Positions 1-6,177 of a stretch of DNA of 11,722 bases are shown piece after piece (the first letter of the stretch is position 1; each line of letters opens with the position of its first letter). A program made the position numbers and the translations under genes. The DNA is from Oscillospiraceae bacterium. GTDB lineage: Bacteria > Bacillota > Clostridia > Oscillospirales > Ruminococcaceae. The notes under the pieces are model-generated. The model was not told the DNA's origin and ran no database searches. It saw only the letters and a program-made list of their open reading frames with translations. The stretch covers positions 1 through 11,722 of the forward strand of contig JAHHUB010000038.1 of NCBI GenBank assembly GCA_020024175.1. The letters run 5' to 3'.

Positions 1-370
1 CACCCAAAGAAACTTTTCCTCCTGCTTCAGTCCATAGACAGGCATGGCTTCCATAAAGAACAGCAACACGTTTTGGATTTTTTGCTATTGTAAGGGGTTC
101 TTTTCGGTCAGAGTCATCCATAAAAGTTAAATCATTTTCATTTACCTGTACTGCATCAGCTTTTTCCATGTAAAATTTAATAAGTTCTGTTCTTTTTTCA
201 TTGGAAGAATCCGTAGTGCTTTCTTCCGGTTTACTTTCGGAACTTTCAGAAGAATCCTGCTGGGAAGATGATACATTAGCTGATGGAACTTGTTCATCTT
301 TTTTTGTACAACCTGCCATTGAACTTATAATCATGGATGCTGCCAATAATAATATAAGTGCTTTTTTCAT
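1..370 (-). CDS. btuF: Corrinoid (B12-type) ABC transporter substrate-binding lipoprotein, N-terminal part
   Basis: This is the first 123 residues of an extracellular solute-binding lipoprotein; the rest lies beyond the left edge. The start is preceded by AAGGAAGG at good spacing. Residues 1-20 form a signal peptide (MKKALILLLAAS...) ending in a lipobox SMAGC, so Cys21 should be lipidated and the protein anchored outside the membrane. Residues 22-60 are a Ser/Glu/Lys-rich linker. From about residue 95 a TroA-like/Peripla_BP_2 fold appears to begin, with PKRVAVLYGSHACLWTEAGG resembling the first beta strand and helix of BtuF/FhuD proteins. It is the third gene after the permease and ATPase, 60 bases downstream of the latter. 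The upstream cobalamin riboswitch points to a corrinoid ligand; iron-siderophore or haem binding would be the alternative from the protein alone. The ligand pocket is not in the window. Confidence 0.82.
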   Translation of the reverse strand, partial: MKKALILLLAASMIISSMAGCTKKDEQVPSANVSSSQQDSSESSESKPEESTTDSSNEKRTELIKFYMEKADAVQVNENDLTFMDDSDRKEPLTIAKNPKRVAVLYGSHACLWTEAGGKVSLG

Positions 371-430
371 AATTTTTTCCTTCCTTTTTTATATAATTTT
401 ATATTTTCAATTTTCCGAATATAATCGGAT

Positions 431-1219
431 TTATTGATTACTGCTTTGCTTTTCTGCTATCATAAATGGACAGTTGTTACGATTGTCATTATATATCTGA
501 GCATCTATGTGGAAAACATCTCCCATAATTTCGTGGGTTATTACTTGTTGGGGAGTCCCGCAGGCATATACCTTTTTGTTATTAATAGAGTAAATTATGT
601 CAGAATATCGAGCAGCCAAATTAATATCATGTAAAACCATTACAATGGTAATATTAAGTTTTTTACCGATTTCTCTGATAAGCTCCAAAATATCCACCTG
701 ATGTCCTATATCCAAATATGTAATAGGTTCATCCAAAATAAGTATTTCAGGCTGCTGACACAGGGTCATGGCAATCCATGCCCGCTGCCGTTCTCCACCT
801 GACAGTTTATCCAAAGATCTATGCTGAAGATGTTCCAGTCCTGTAAGAGAGATTGTCTGCTCAATTATATCAGTATCTGTTTTTGTAAGTCCTTTGCCGA
901 ACTTATGATAAGGATAACGGCCATAGGAGATCAGTGTATATATGTCAATATCAGAAGGTGAATAGTGGACTTGTGGCAGATAGGCTATTTTTTTTGCCAG
1001 CTCTTTTGGTTTGTAGGAGCTTATTGCTTTATCTTCCAAAATTACCTGTCCCTCCGCCGGGTGTACAGCCCTGGAAATTGTTTTTAAAAGACTGGTTTTT
1101 CCACAGCCGTTAGAACCTATAATAGTTGTGGTTTTTCCTTTTTCAAATTCCAATGTAACATGGCTGATAATTTCCTTTTTTCCGTAACATACAGAAATAT
1201 CTTTAAAACCCAAATACAT
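431..1219 (-). CDS. btuD: Corrinoid ABC transporter ATP-binding protein
   Basis: This is the cytoplasmic ATPase of the importer, 262 residues, the usual size for the FecE/FepC/BtuD family. Visible motifs in order are Walker A GSNGCGKT (35-42), Q-loop Gln83 (AYLPQ), signature LSGGERQR (139-146), Walker B ILILDEP (159-165) with catalytic Glu164, D-loop near 169, and the switch His197 in VMVLHD. All key residues are present, so it should hydrolyse ATP. The ATG follows the permease stop codon with no intervening base and has GGGGGA about eight bases upstream, suggesting translational coupling. The family also moves Fe-siderophores and haem; the B12 reading rests on the riboswitch at the head of the operon. 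A C-terminal extension after about 235 (QIYNDNRNNCPFMIA) is typical of this subfamily. Confidence 0.9.
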   Translation of the reverse strand: MYLGFKDISVCYGKKEIISHVTLEFEKGKTTTIIGSNGCGKTSLLKTISRAVHPAEGQVILEDKAISSYKPKELAKKIAYLPQVHYSPSDIDIYTLISYGRYPYHKFGKGLTKTDTDIIEQTISLTGLEHLQHRSLDKLSGGERQRAWIAMTLCQQPEILILDEPITYLDIGHQVDILELIREIGKKLNITIVMVLHDINLAARYSDIIYSINNKKVYACGTPQQVITHEIMGDVFHIDAQIYNDNRNNCPFMIAEKQSSNQ

Positions 1220-2242
1220 TTATTTATCCCCCATATTCTTTTTTGTGCGAAGAAGATACAAAAAGAAAGGTGCTCCTATAAAAGACAGTACCACACTTAC
1301 TGACATTTCGCCTATTGGGAGAATAATTCTGCCAATCATATCGCACAAAGTCACCAATGAATATCCCAAAAAAACAGAAGTAGGGAATAAATACTTGTAA
1401 TCAGACCCCACTAAAAGTCTTGCTGTATGAGGAATTATAAGTCCTACAAAACTTATCATACCTGAAACCGAAATAGCTGCACCGGAAAGCAGGGAAGAAA
1501 CAACAACAAGTAAAAATCTGAATTTTTCTGTCTGTAATCCCAAAGAATTTGCCATTTCATCTCCAAGCATAAGTATGTTCATTTTAGAAGGGAGGAGGAA
1601 ACAGAATAAAATACCAACAACTGCATAAGGCAGTATCATCATAAAATTTTTCCATGAAACACCGTTTAAACTTCCAACCAAAAAGCCTGTGGCATTTGCA
1701 ATGTTTTCTGCAAACATCAATTTAATTATATCATTACACGCACCAAACACAGCAGAAACAGCCATTCCTGACAAAATCATTTTTATCGGACTTACTCCTT
1801 TGTCATATGCCATGGTGTAAATTGCCATAGTAGTGGCAAAAGCCCCTATAATTGTACCAACAGGAAGCAGATATGAAAGAGATGGAAAAGCAACCAATGT
1901 AATATATCCAACAAAACTAGCTCCACTGGTAACTCCTATAGTGGAGGGAGATGCTAAGTGATTTCTCATAACACCTTGAAGAATACAGCCTGACAATGCA
2001 AGGCAAATGCCAACCAGTCCGCCTGACAAAACTCTTGGAAGACGAACATTCCAAACAATAAGCCTTGCTCCTGAATCATCAGCCACAAAAATAGCTTTAA
2101 TAGATTCTGCGATGGTAAAAGACATTTTTCCTGTACATACAGATAAAACAGTAAGTACCAGGCTGAGTACAATCAAAAAAGCAATAAGGGTGAGTTTATA
2201 ACCCTTTGTTTTTATAATGCTGCGATTTTCTTCTTTTCCCAT
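1220..2242 (-). CDS. btuC: Corrinoid ABC transporter permease, FecCD/BtuC family
   Basis: This is an integral membrane permease of 340 residues, probably dimerising and pairing with the BtuD-like ATPase. It is almost wholly hydrophobic, with a short basic N-terminus and a first membrane segment near 19-36. Family marks are VRLPR (66-70), GCILQGVMRN (85-94) followed by LASPSTIG, and GLIIPHTAR (267-275); the C-terminal FIGAPFFLYLL (321-331) is also typical. Start choice: an in-frame ATG at 2284 would lie inside the riboswitch terminator hairpin and lacks a ribosome binding site. The ATG at 2242 has AGGAG eight bases upstream and lies just after the terminator U-run, so it is preferred. It is the first gene of the operon and is under direct riboswitch control. 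Substrate specificity (cobalamin, cobinamide or another corrinoid) cannot be read from the sequence. Confidence 0.9.
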   Translation of the reverse strand: MGKEENRSIIKTKGYKLTLIAFLIVLSLVLTVLSVCTGKMSFTIAESIKAIFVADDSGARLIVWNVRLPRVLSGGLVGICLALSGCILQGVMRNHLASPSTIGVTSGASFVGYITLVAFPSLSYLLPVGTIIGAFATTMAIYTMAYDKGVSPIKMILSGMAVSAVFGACNDIIKLMFAENIANATGFLVGSLNGVSWKNFMMILPYAVVGILFCFLLPSKMNILMLGDEMANSLGLQTEKFRFLLVVVSSLLSGAAISVSGMISFVGLIIPHTARLLVGSDYKYLFPTSVFLGYSLVTLCDMIGRIILPIGEMSVSVVLSFIGAPFFLYLLRTKKNMGDK

Positions 2243-2259
2243 AAAATAGTCTCCTATAC

Positions 2260-2292
2260 AAAAATCGCAGCAGTGAATATTCACTGCTGCGA
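2260..2292 (-). terminator. Intrinsic terminator of the cobalamin riboswitch (expression platform)
   Basis: On the minus strand a 28-base perfect palindrome (TCGCAGCAGTGAAT and its exact complement, 2265-2292) is followed at once by TTTTTG. The permease ribosome binding site AGGAG comes only a few bases later. A hairpin between the aptamer and the first gene, with a U-run, is the classic layout of a transcription-terminating riboswitch: ligand bound, transcription stops. With no unpaired bases left, the actual loop must open two or more central pairs. Confidence 0.85.
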
Positions 2293-2317
2293 CCGTTTTT
2301 ACACAACAAAAAACATC

Positions 2318-2549
2318 TTTCCTGTATACCGCAGGAAAAATATGAGTTCTTCAAGCAGGTCTTCTGACTTACATATGGCAAAGAAAGTATTTTCTTTACA
2401 ACGGTCTACCTGATCTTCCCGATTTCTCAGTGATTGACTTTCATCAGCGGCAGTACACCATATGCATACAGCGGCGGTACCGTTGGGGATTTTCACCCCA
2501 TTCTCTATTATTCTCTGCTCTCTTGGGCAAGAACAGAAACACTTGAAGA
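2318..2549 (-). promoter_or_regulatory. Cobalamin riboswitch aptamer (P1 to P13)
   Basis: Read on the minus strand, P1 pairs TCTTCAAG (2549-2542) with CTTGAAGA (2355-2348). Between them are the conserved core GGGGTGAAAATCCCC (2499-2485), ACGGTACCGCCGCTGTA (about 2482-2466), a second GCCGCTGATG box (about 2450-2441), GGGAAG, and AAGTCAGAAGACCTGCT near the 3' end (about 2370-2354). A variable AAAGAAA/TTTCTTT stem lies before the last element. Downstream, hairpin TTTCCTG/CAGGAAA (2338-2318) is P13: its loop GCGGTA (2332-2327) is exactly complementary to TACCGC in L5 (2479-2474), the known L5-L13 kissing contact of this class. Binding of adenosyl- or another cobalamin is expected to stabilise this contact and switch off the importer operon. 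Confidence 0.93.
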
Positions 2550-2576
2550 TGTAATAATTTTTAATTAGTACTTTAT

Positions 2577-2605
2577 ATAATAAACTACAACTAAAATTTT
2601 GTCAA
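2577..2605 (-). promoter_or_regulatory. Promoter of the riboswitch-btuCDF operon
   Basis: The minus strand shows -35 TTGACA (2605-2600), a 17-base spacer and -10 TATTAT (2582-2577), nearly the sigma-A consensus. Transcription would begin about 2570, some 20 bases before the P1 stem of the riboswitch. Confidence 0.8.
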
Positions 2606-2876
2606 TACCTTTTTGGTGAAAAATATCCTGAAAACAAAAATAAAATTACATAGTTATTGACTAAAATGGTTTTTTCGATGAAATTAATTATAATTTTTAT
2701 ATCTGTATTGACGATAAATAATATATAGTATATAATTAGAATAAAATAATAGATGATAGACAAGTTGTTAAATACATATATCAAATTATTATTTTTATTT
2801 ACAAAAAACTATATAGTATACTTAAATACTAATTATACAATATATAGTGTTATTTTACACGAAAGGAGCTGATACG
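2606..2876. other. AT-rich divergent intergenic region
   Basis: About 270 bases of very AT-rich DNA separate the B12 operon promoter from the YjfB-like gene. It holds the plus-strand promoter at 2708-2736 and an untranslated leader of roughly 130 bases. The 11-base sequence TATATAGTATA occurs twice (2722-2732, 2810-2820), and its first eight bases a third time (2841-2848). The minus-strand reading frame at 2602-2784 is low-complexity with no good start signal and is not regarded as a gene. Confidence 0.6.
2708..2736 (+). promoter_or_regulatory. Promoter upstream of the YjfB-like gene
   Basis: TTGACG (2708-2713), a 17-base spacer and a perfect TATAAT (2731-2736) form a strong sigma-A type promoter. 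Start of transcription is expected near 2743, giving a leader of about 133 bases. No sigma-D-like motility element (TAAA...CCGATAT) is seen, although the family is often tied to motility. Confidence 0.7.
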
Positions 2877-3065
2877 ATGGATATTGCAGCAATGAGCATA
2901 GCTAACAGCATGGGTAGAGTTCAGCAAGCATTTTCCATTGGATTGCTTGACAAAGTTATGGAGCAATCTGAACAGCAGTCAGCAGCAATGATGCAAATGC
3001 TTGAATCTACAAGTGCTCCGGTATCTCCGGGCGGAATAGGTTATTTCCTTGATGTAAGAGCATAA
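2877..3065 (+). CDS. YjfB-family small protein (putative motility protein)
   Basis: This is a 62-residue soluble protein starting MDIAAMSIANS and ending GGIGYFLDVRA. The layout matches the YjfB family (annotated 'putative motility protein'): an MDIAA start, a Gln/Met-rich amphipathic helix (about 10-45, with SIGLLDKVMEQSEQQ), and a short Pro/Gly segment leading to a final hydrophobic-Asp-hydrophobic strand. Start choice: an ATG at 2847 is in frame but lacks a ribosome binding site; the ATG at 2877 follows AAAGGAG at good spacing and restores the family N-terminus. It has its own promoter and terminator, so it is probably a single-gene unit. The role of the family is not established biochemically, and there are no flagellar genes in the window to support a motility job. 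Family assignment is from recalled sequence pattern. Confidence 0.78.
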   Translation: MDIAAMSIANSMGRVQQAFSIGLLDKVMEQSEQQSAAMMQMLESTSAPVSPGGIGYFLDVRA

Positions 3066-3076
3066 CTTTACAAAGC

Positions 3077-3108
3077 AAAATTGACAAGATTACCTCTTGT
3101 CAATTTTT
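3077..3108 (+). terminator. Intrinsic terminator after the YjfB-like gene
   Basis: A 13-bp perfect stem (AAAATTGACAAGA, 3077-3089, with its complement at 3095-3107), a five-base loop and a T-run ending at 3108 lie twelve bases after the stop codon. No independent promoter was found between here and the dehydrogenase at 3138, so partial read-through probably feeds that gene. Confidence 0.8.
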
Positions 3109-3137
3109 ATTATATTAAAAAGAAAAGGTGAATTAAA

Positions 3138-4082
3138 ATGAAAATAGTATTTTTAGAACCTTTGGGTATATCTAAAGAACTGCTGAAGGAAAAAATAAAT
3201 TCCAAAGTCAGCACAGATAATGAAATTATTTATTATGATAATCGTTTAACTGATACAGCTACTCTGATTGAACGCAGCAAAGATGCTGATATTGTGGTCC
3301 TCTCCAACTTTCCTTATAAAAAAGAAGTTATTGAGCAATGTCCAAATTTAAAAGCCATTTGTGTTGCATTTACAGGTGTAGACCATATTGATATGGACTA
3401 CTGCCATGAAAAAAACATAACAGTCTGCAACTGTGCAGGATATTCCACAGTAGCTGTGGCTGATATTGTCTTTGCTATGGCAATTAATTTAGCCAGAAAT
3501 ATTATAAAATGTGATGAAAAATGCAGAAACAGCGGTACAAAAGACGGTTTGGTGGGTTTTGAACTGGAGGGCAAAAACTTCGGAATAATCGGCTGTGGAG
3601 CCATCGGAAGCCGTGTAGCTCAAATAGCAAAAGCTTTTGGCTGCAATGTCTATGTATATAATAGATCCCCAAAAGCTATGGAGGGAGTTATTTTTACAGA
3701 TATGGAAACTGTTTTAAAAGTTTCTGATATTGTTTCTCTTCATGTTCCCCAAAATAAGGACACTATCAATTTAATAGGGGAACATGAACTCTCTCTTATG
3801 AAAAAATCTGCAATACTTATTAATACCGCCAGAGGACCTATTGTAAATGAAGAAGCTCTTGTCAATGCTCTTAAAACCAAAGAAATTGCCGGTGCGGGAA
3901 TTGATGTTTTTGACAGGGAACCACCTCTTGATGAAAACAAAGAACTTTTTAAACTTGAAAATGTATTGGTAACTCCTCATATTGCATTTGCCACACAACA
4001 GGCATTTGAAAAACGCGCTGATATTGTTGCTGAAAATTTAAAAGCTATAATTGATGGCAAACCTAAAAATGTTATAATATAA
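3138..4082 (+). CDS. D-isomer-specific 2-hydroxyacid dehydrogenase family protein
   Basis: This is a 314-residue cytoplasmic NAD(P)-dependent oxidoreductase that should interconvert a 2-oxoacid and a D-2-hydroxyacid. The N- and C-terminal parts form the substrate domain, and residues about 100-285 the Rossmann domain. Visible: nucleotide motif GCGAIG (152-157), catalytic Arg232 in NTARGPIVNE, Glu261 in DVFDREPP and His281 in VTPHIAFAT, the complete triad of the family. After the second Rossmann strand the sequence is VYVYNRSP, with Asn175-Arg176 in place of the usual Asp that selects NAD; this hints at NADPH use, as in some hydroxypyruvate/glyoxylate reductases. ATG 3138 follows AAAAGGTG at eight bases. 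Candidates are hydroxypyruvate reductase, D-lactate dehydrogenase or a broad 2-ketoacid reductase; the substrate cannot be fixed. No pathway partner is adjacent. Confidence 0.88.
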   Translation: MKIVFLEPLGISKELLKEKINSKVSTDNEIIYYDNRLTDTATLIERSKDADIVVLSNFPYKKEVIEQCPNLKAICVAFTGVDHIDMDYCHEKNITVCNCAGYSTVAVADIVFAMAINLARNIIKCDEKCRNSGTKDGLVGFELEGKNFGIIGCGAIGSRVAQIAKAFGCNVYVYNRSPKAMEGVIFTDMETVLKVSDIVSLHVPQNKDTINLIGEHELSLMKKSAILINTARGPIVNEEALVNALKTKEIAGAGIDVFDREPPLDENKELFKLENVLVTPHIAFATQQAFEKRADIVAENLKAIIDGKPKNVII

Positions 4083-4101
4083 AAATTAATAATTACTTAT
4101 T

Positions 4102-4141
4102 AAAAAACGGAGTATATGAAATTTCATATACTCCGTTTTTT
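4102..4141. terminator. Bidirectional terminator between convergent genes
   Basis: This 40-base perfect inverted repeat (20 bp per arm; core CGGAGTATATGAAA and its complement) has six A on the left and T on the right, with two more T after it. It can end both the dehydrogenase transcript on the plus strand and the galE operon transcript on the minus strand. Confidence 0.9.
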
Positions 4142-4183
4142 TTAGTCAAACTTCCTTTTTATAATTTAAAACTATACTTAATA

Positions 4184-5233
4184 TTATTTAAAAAGATTTA
4201 ATTCCTGACACATTTGATATGCAAGTTTAAATTGAGTATTGGCTCTGTAAACATTCTGCATAGGATAATGTGTTTTAAAATAAATATCTCCATCAAGATA
4301 ATCCGTTAAAAATCTCATACCACATTCAAAAGTCATCATATATGCACCATAGGGGAGAGAAGCAATTTCTTCTTCTGTAAGTATTCCAGCACTTCCTTCC
4401 AAAAATCCTTTGAGGTACAAATTATAAAGTTCCATATCAAAATTAACTTTAGATAAATCCTGTTCATCTTCTGCACAGTGATTAGCTCCAAAACGAATAG
4501 AATCACCAAAGTCATATGCAGTAAGTCCAGGCATTACCGTGTCAAGGTCGATAATACAAATTCCGTTATTGGTTTTTATGTCTATAAGAATATTATTGAG
4601 TTTTGTGTCATTGTGAGTAACTCTCATAGGTAATTTTCCGCTTGCCAACATGTCAGTCAAATATTTACAGGTGTTTTTTCTTTCCAAAACAAATTCAACT
4701 TGCTGTTTTACACTATTAGCTCTGTTAAACTTATCAGCTTTAAGTGCTTTTTCAAAATTTTCGTAACGCACAGGTGTATTGTGGAAATTGGGAATGGTTT
4801 CATGCAGTTTATCAGCAGGGAAGTCATACAATAATTTCTGAAAGTTTCCAAATGAAACAGCGGACTGATAAAAATCTTTAGGATCTTCCAATTTATCAAT
4901 GCAATAGGTATCCTTAACAAAAAGATATACTCTCCATATATCATCACCATGCTTGTAATATTTTTTTCTATCATTTGCAGAAATTAATGTCAAAGTTTCT
5001 CTTTTGGAATCTCCACCATTTTTGATTATCTTATTTTTAAGAAAATCTGTAACATTAAATACATTTTCCATCAAGCCTTTATAATTGGGGAAAATATTTG
5101 TATTTACTTTTTGAAGAATATATTTGTCCTTGTCTGTAACTACCAAATATGTATCATTAATATGACCATTTCCGTATTTTTCACAGCTTATTATTTTTCC
5201 GTTGATTTCAAATTGTTCTATTATTTCATTCAT
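4184..5233 (-). CDS. nahK: N-acetylhexosamine 1-kinase (NahK-like), APH/ChoK kinase fold
   Basis: This 349-residue cytoplasmic kinase is predicted to transfer phosphate from ATP to the anomeric C1 of GlcNAc or GalNAc (possibly also Gal/Glc). It follows the Bifidobacterium NahK pattern closely: YGNGHINDTYL (20-30) in the nucleotide-binding lobe, YILQKVNTNIFP (38-49), WRVYLF (100-105), the catalytic loop THNDTKLNNIL (206-216) with Asp209 as base, IIDLDTVMPG (227-236) with metal ligands near Asp229/Asp231, then DFGDSIRFGA (241-250) and ECGMRFLTDYLDGDIYF (303-319). Length matches NahK. It is the last gene of the operon, four bases after the nucleotidyltransferase stop, with GGGAG before its ATG. 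In Bifidobacterium, NahK acts in lacto-/galacto-N-biose use beside GalT and GalE; here a nucleotidyltransferase stands in place of GalT. Specificity between GlcNAc, GalNAc and Gal is inferred, not read. Confidence 0.86.
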   Translation of the reverse strand: MNEIIEQFEINGKIISCEKYGNGHINDTYLVVTDKDKYILQKVNTNIFPNYKGLMENVFNVTDFLKNKIIKNGGDSKRETLTLISANDRKKYYKHGDDIWRVYLFVKDTYCIDKLEDPKDFYQSAVSFGNFQKLLYDFPADKLHETIPNFHNTPVRYENFEKALKADKFNRANSVKQQVEFVLERKNTCKYLTDMLASGKLPMRVTHNDTKLNNILIDIKTNNGICIIDLDTVMPGLTAYDFGDSIRFGANHCAEDEQDLSKVNFDMELYNLYLKGFLEGSAGILTEEEIASLPYGAYMMTFECGMRFLTDYLDGDIYFKTHYPMQNVYRANTQFKLAYQMCQELNLFK

Positions 5234-5237
5234 TTTA

Positions 5238-6158
5238 TTACTCCCATAATTTATCAGGATACATTCCCTTTGCTGTCATTTTGGCAACAGCATTAACAAC
5301 TTTTTCTTTATCTGCTGCATAAGTTACACCATACCATTTATCGGGACTTTCCAAAACTGTAACATCAGCTTTCTTTTCTTCCAAAAGTCTGTTTACTACG
5401 GAAGGCAGGAAGTATTCTCCCTTTAATGGGTTATTAGCTATAGCATTTTTCAAAAATTCAGGAAAACCTGCTTTTGCTTCTTTTAAAAATGATGGTGTAA
5501 ATCCCCAAAGATTCATGGAAACAAGGGTGTTATCTTCCAAAGGTGTCCAGGTTTTGCCATCATCTTCGGTAAACTTAATACCATCAGAAAATGTTTCAAT
5601 ATGGGTTCTTTCCGTTACTGTAACCAATTTTCGGTTTTCATCACAGGTACATATACCTCTTGCCACATGACCATTTTCTGTAACAGTGTTTTTAAGAAGA
5701 TAGCTGACCATACTGTAATGATAAATGCTGTCATCATCATGGCTTGCCAGATAATCATAAATAACTTTAAAAGACTGTTTTCCGTAAAAATCGTCAGCAT
5801 TAATCACTGCAAAGGGGCTGTCAATCAAATCCATTACAGATAAAACTGCATGGCAGGTGCCCCAGGGTTTTACTCTGCCTTCGGGAACGGAAAATTCTTT
5901 GGGAATATTTTCAATTTCCTGAAAAGCGTATTTTACATTTATGTATTTGGAAAGTCTGTTTCCAATGGCTTCTTTGAAAACATCTTCAATTTTTCTGCTG
6001 ATTATGAAAACAACTGTTTCAAAACCTGCTGCCTTTGCATCATAAATAGAATAGTCAATAATAAGCTGACTATGGTTTCCTATTGGGTCTATTTGTTTAA
6101 GTCCACCGTAGCGACTTCCCAAACCTGCTGCCATAACTACCAGTACGGGTTTTTTCAT
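5238..6158 (-). CDS. Sugar-1-phosphate nucleotidyltransferase (probable UDP-sugar pyrophosphorylase)
   Basis: This 306-residue enzyme has the NTP_transferase Rossmann-like fold and is expected to join a sugar 1-phosphate to a nucleotide, releasing pyrophosphate. Visible: N-terminal VVMAAGLGSRYGGLKQ (7-22), the glycine-rich signature with conserved Lys21; VKPWGTCHAV (96-105), probable base-recognition loop; INADDFYG (119-126) with metal-binding Asp122/Asp123; LKGEYFLP (245-252); and DKWYGVTYAADKE (273-285), probable sugar/metal site. No C-terminal left-handed beta-helix follows, so it lacks a GlmU-like acetyltransferase domain. The ATG follows GAGGAG about eleven bases upstream and lies 19 bases after galE. 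Sitting between GalE and a NahK-like kinase, it most likely makes UDP-GalNAc/UDP-GlcNAc or UDP-Gal/UDP-Glc from the kinase product. The YGGLKQIDP subgroup is commonly labelled only as nucleotidyltransferase; dTTP use cannot be excluded. Confidence 0.83.
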   Translation of the reverse strand: MKKPVLVVMAAGLGSRYGGLKQIDPIGNHSQLIIDYSIYDAKAAGFETVVFIISRKIEDVFKEAIGNRLSKYINVKYAFQEIENIPKEFSVPEGRVKPWGTCHAVLSVMDLIDSPFAVINADDFYGKQSFKVIYDYLASHDDDSIYHYSMVSYLLKNTVTENGHVARGICTCDENRKLVTVTERTHIETFSDGIKFTEDDGKTWTPLEDNTLVSMNLWGFTPSFLKEAKAGFPEFLKNAIANNPLKGEYFLPSVVNRLLEEKKADVTVLESPDKWYGVTYAADKEKVVNAVAKMTAKGMYPDKLWE

Positions 6159-6177
6159 ATCTTCTGCATCTCCTCAA

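Noticed and set aside
411..430. Small hairpin TCCGA/TCGGA between the ATPase and lipoprotein genes
   Set aside because: Only about five base pairs with no proper T-run; too weak to call a terminator.
431..2242. Iron-siderophore importer (FecCDE/FhuBCG) reading of the ABC genes
   Set aside because: The protein families overlap, but the operon is headed by a clear cobalamin riboswitch, so corrinoid uptake is the better call.
2243..2284. Longer start for the permease (ATG 2284)
   Set aside because: It would begin inside the riboswitch terminator hairpin, lacks a ribosome binding site and adds residues (MNIHCCDFCIGDYF) unlike the family; ATG 2242 has AGGAG at eight bases.
2311..2338. Hairpin TTTCCTG/CAGGAAA followed by GATGTTTTTTG as a separate intrinsic terminator
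   Set aside because: Its loop is exactly complementary to L5 of the riboswitch, so it is P13; the T-run does not follow directly and a stronger terminator lies downstream.
2602..2784. 60-residue minus-strand reading frame
   Set aside because: Low-complexity Ile/Tyr/Asn-rich translation of AT-rich intergenic DNA, overlapping two promoters; no ribosome binding site.
3081..3114. Promoter TTGACA...TATTAT before the dehydrogenase
   Set aside because: The spacer would be about 22 bases, and the TTGACA is part of a terminator stem.
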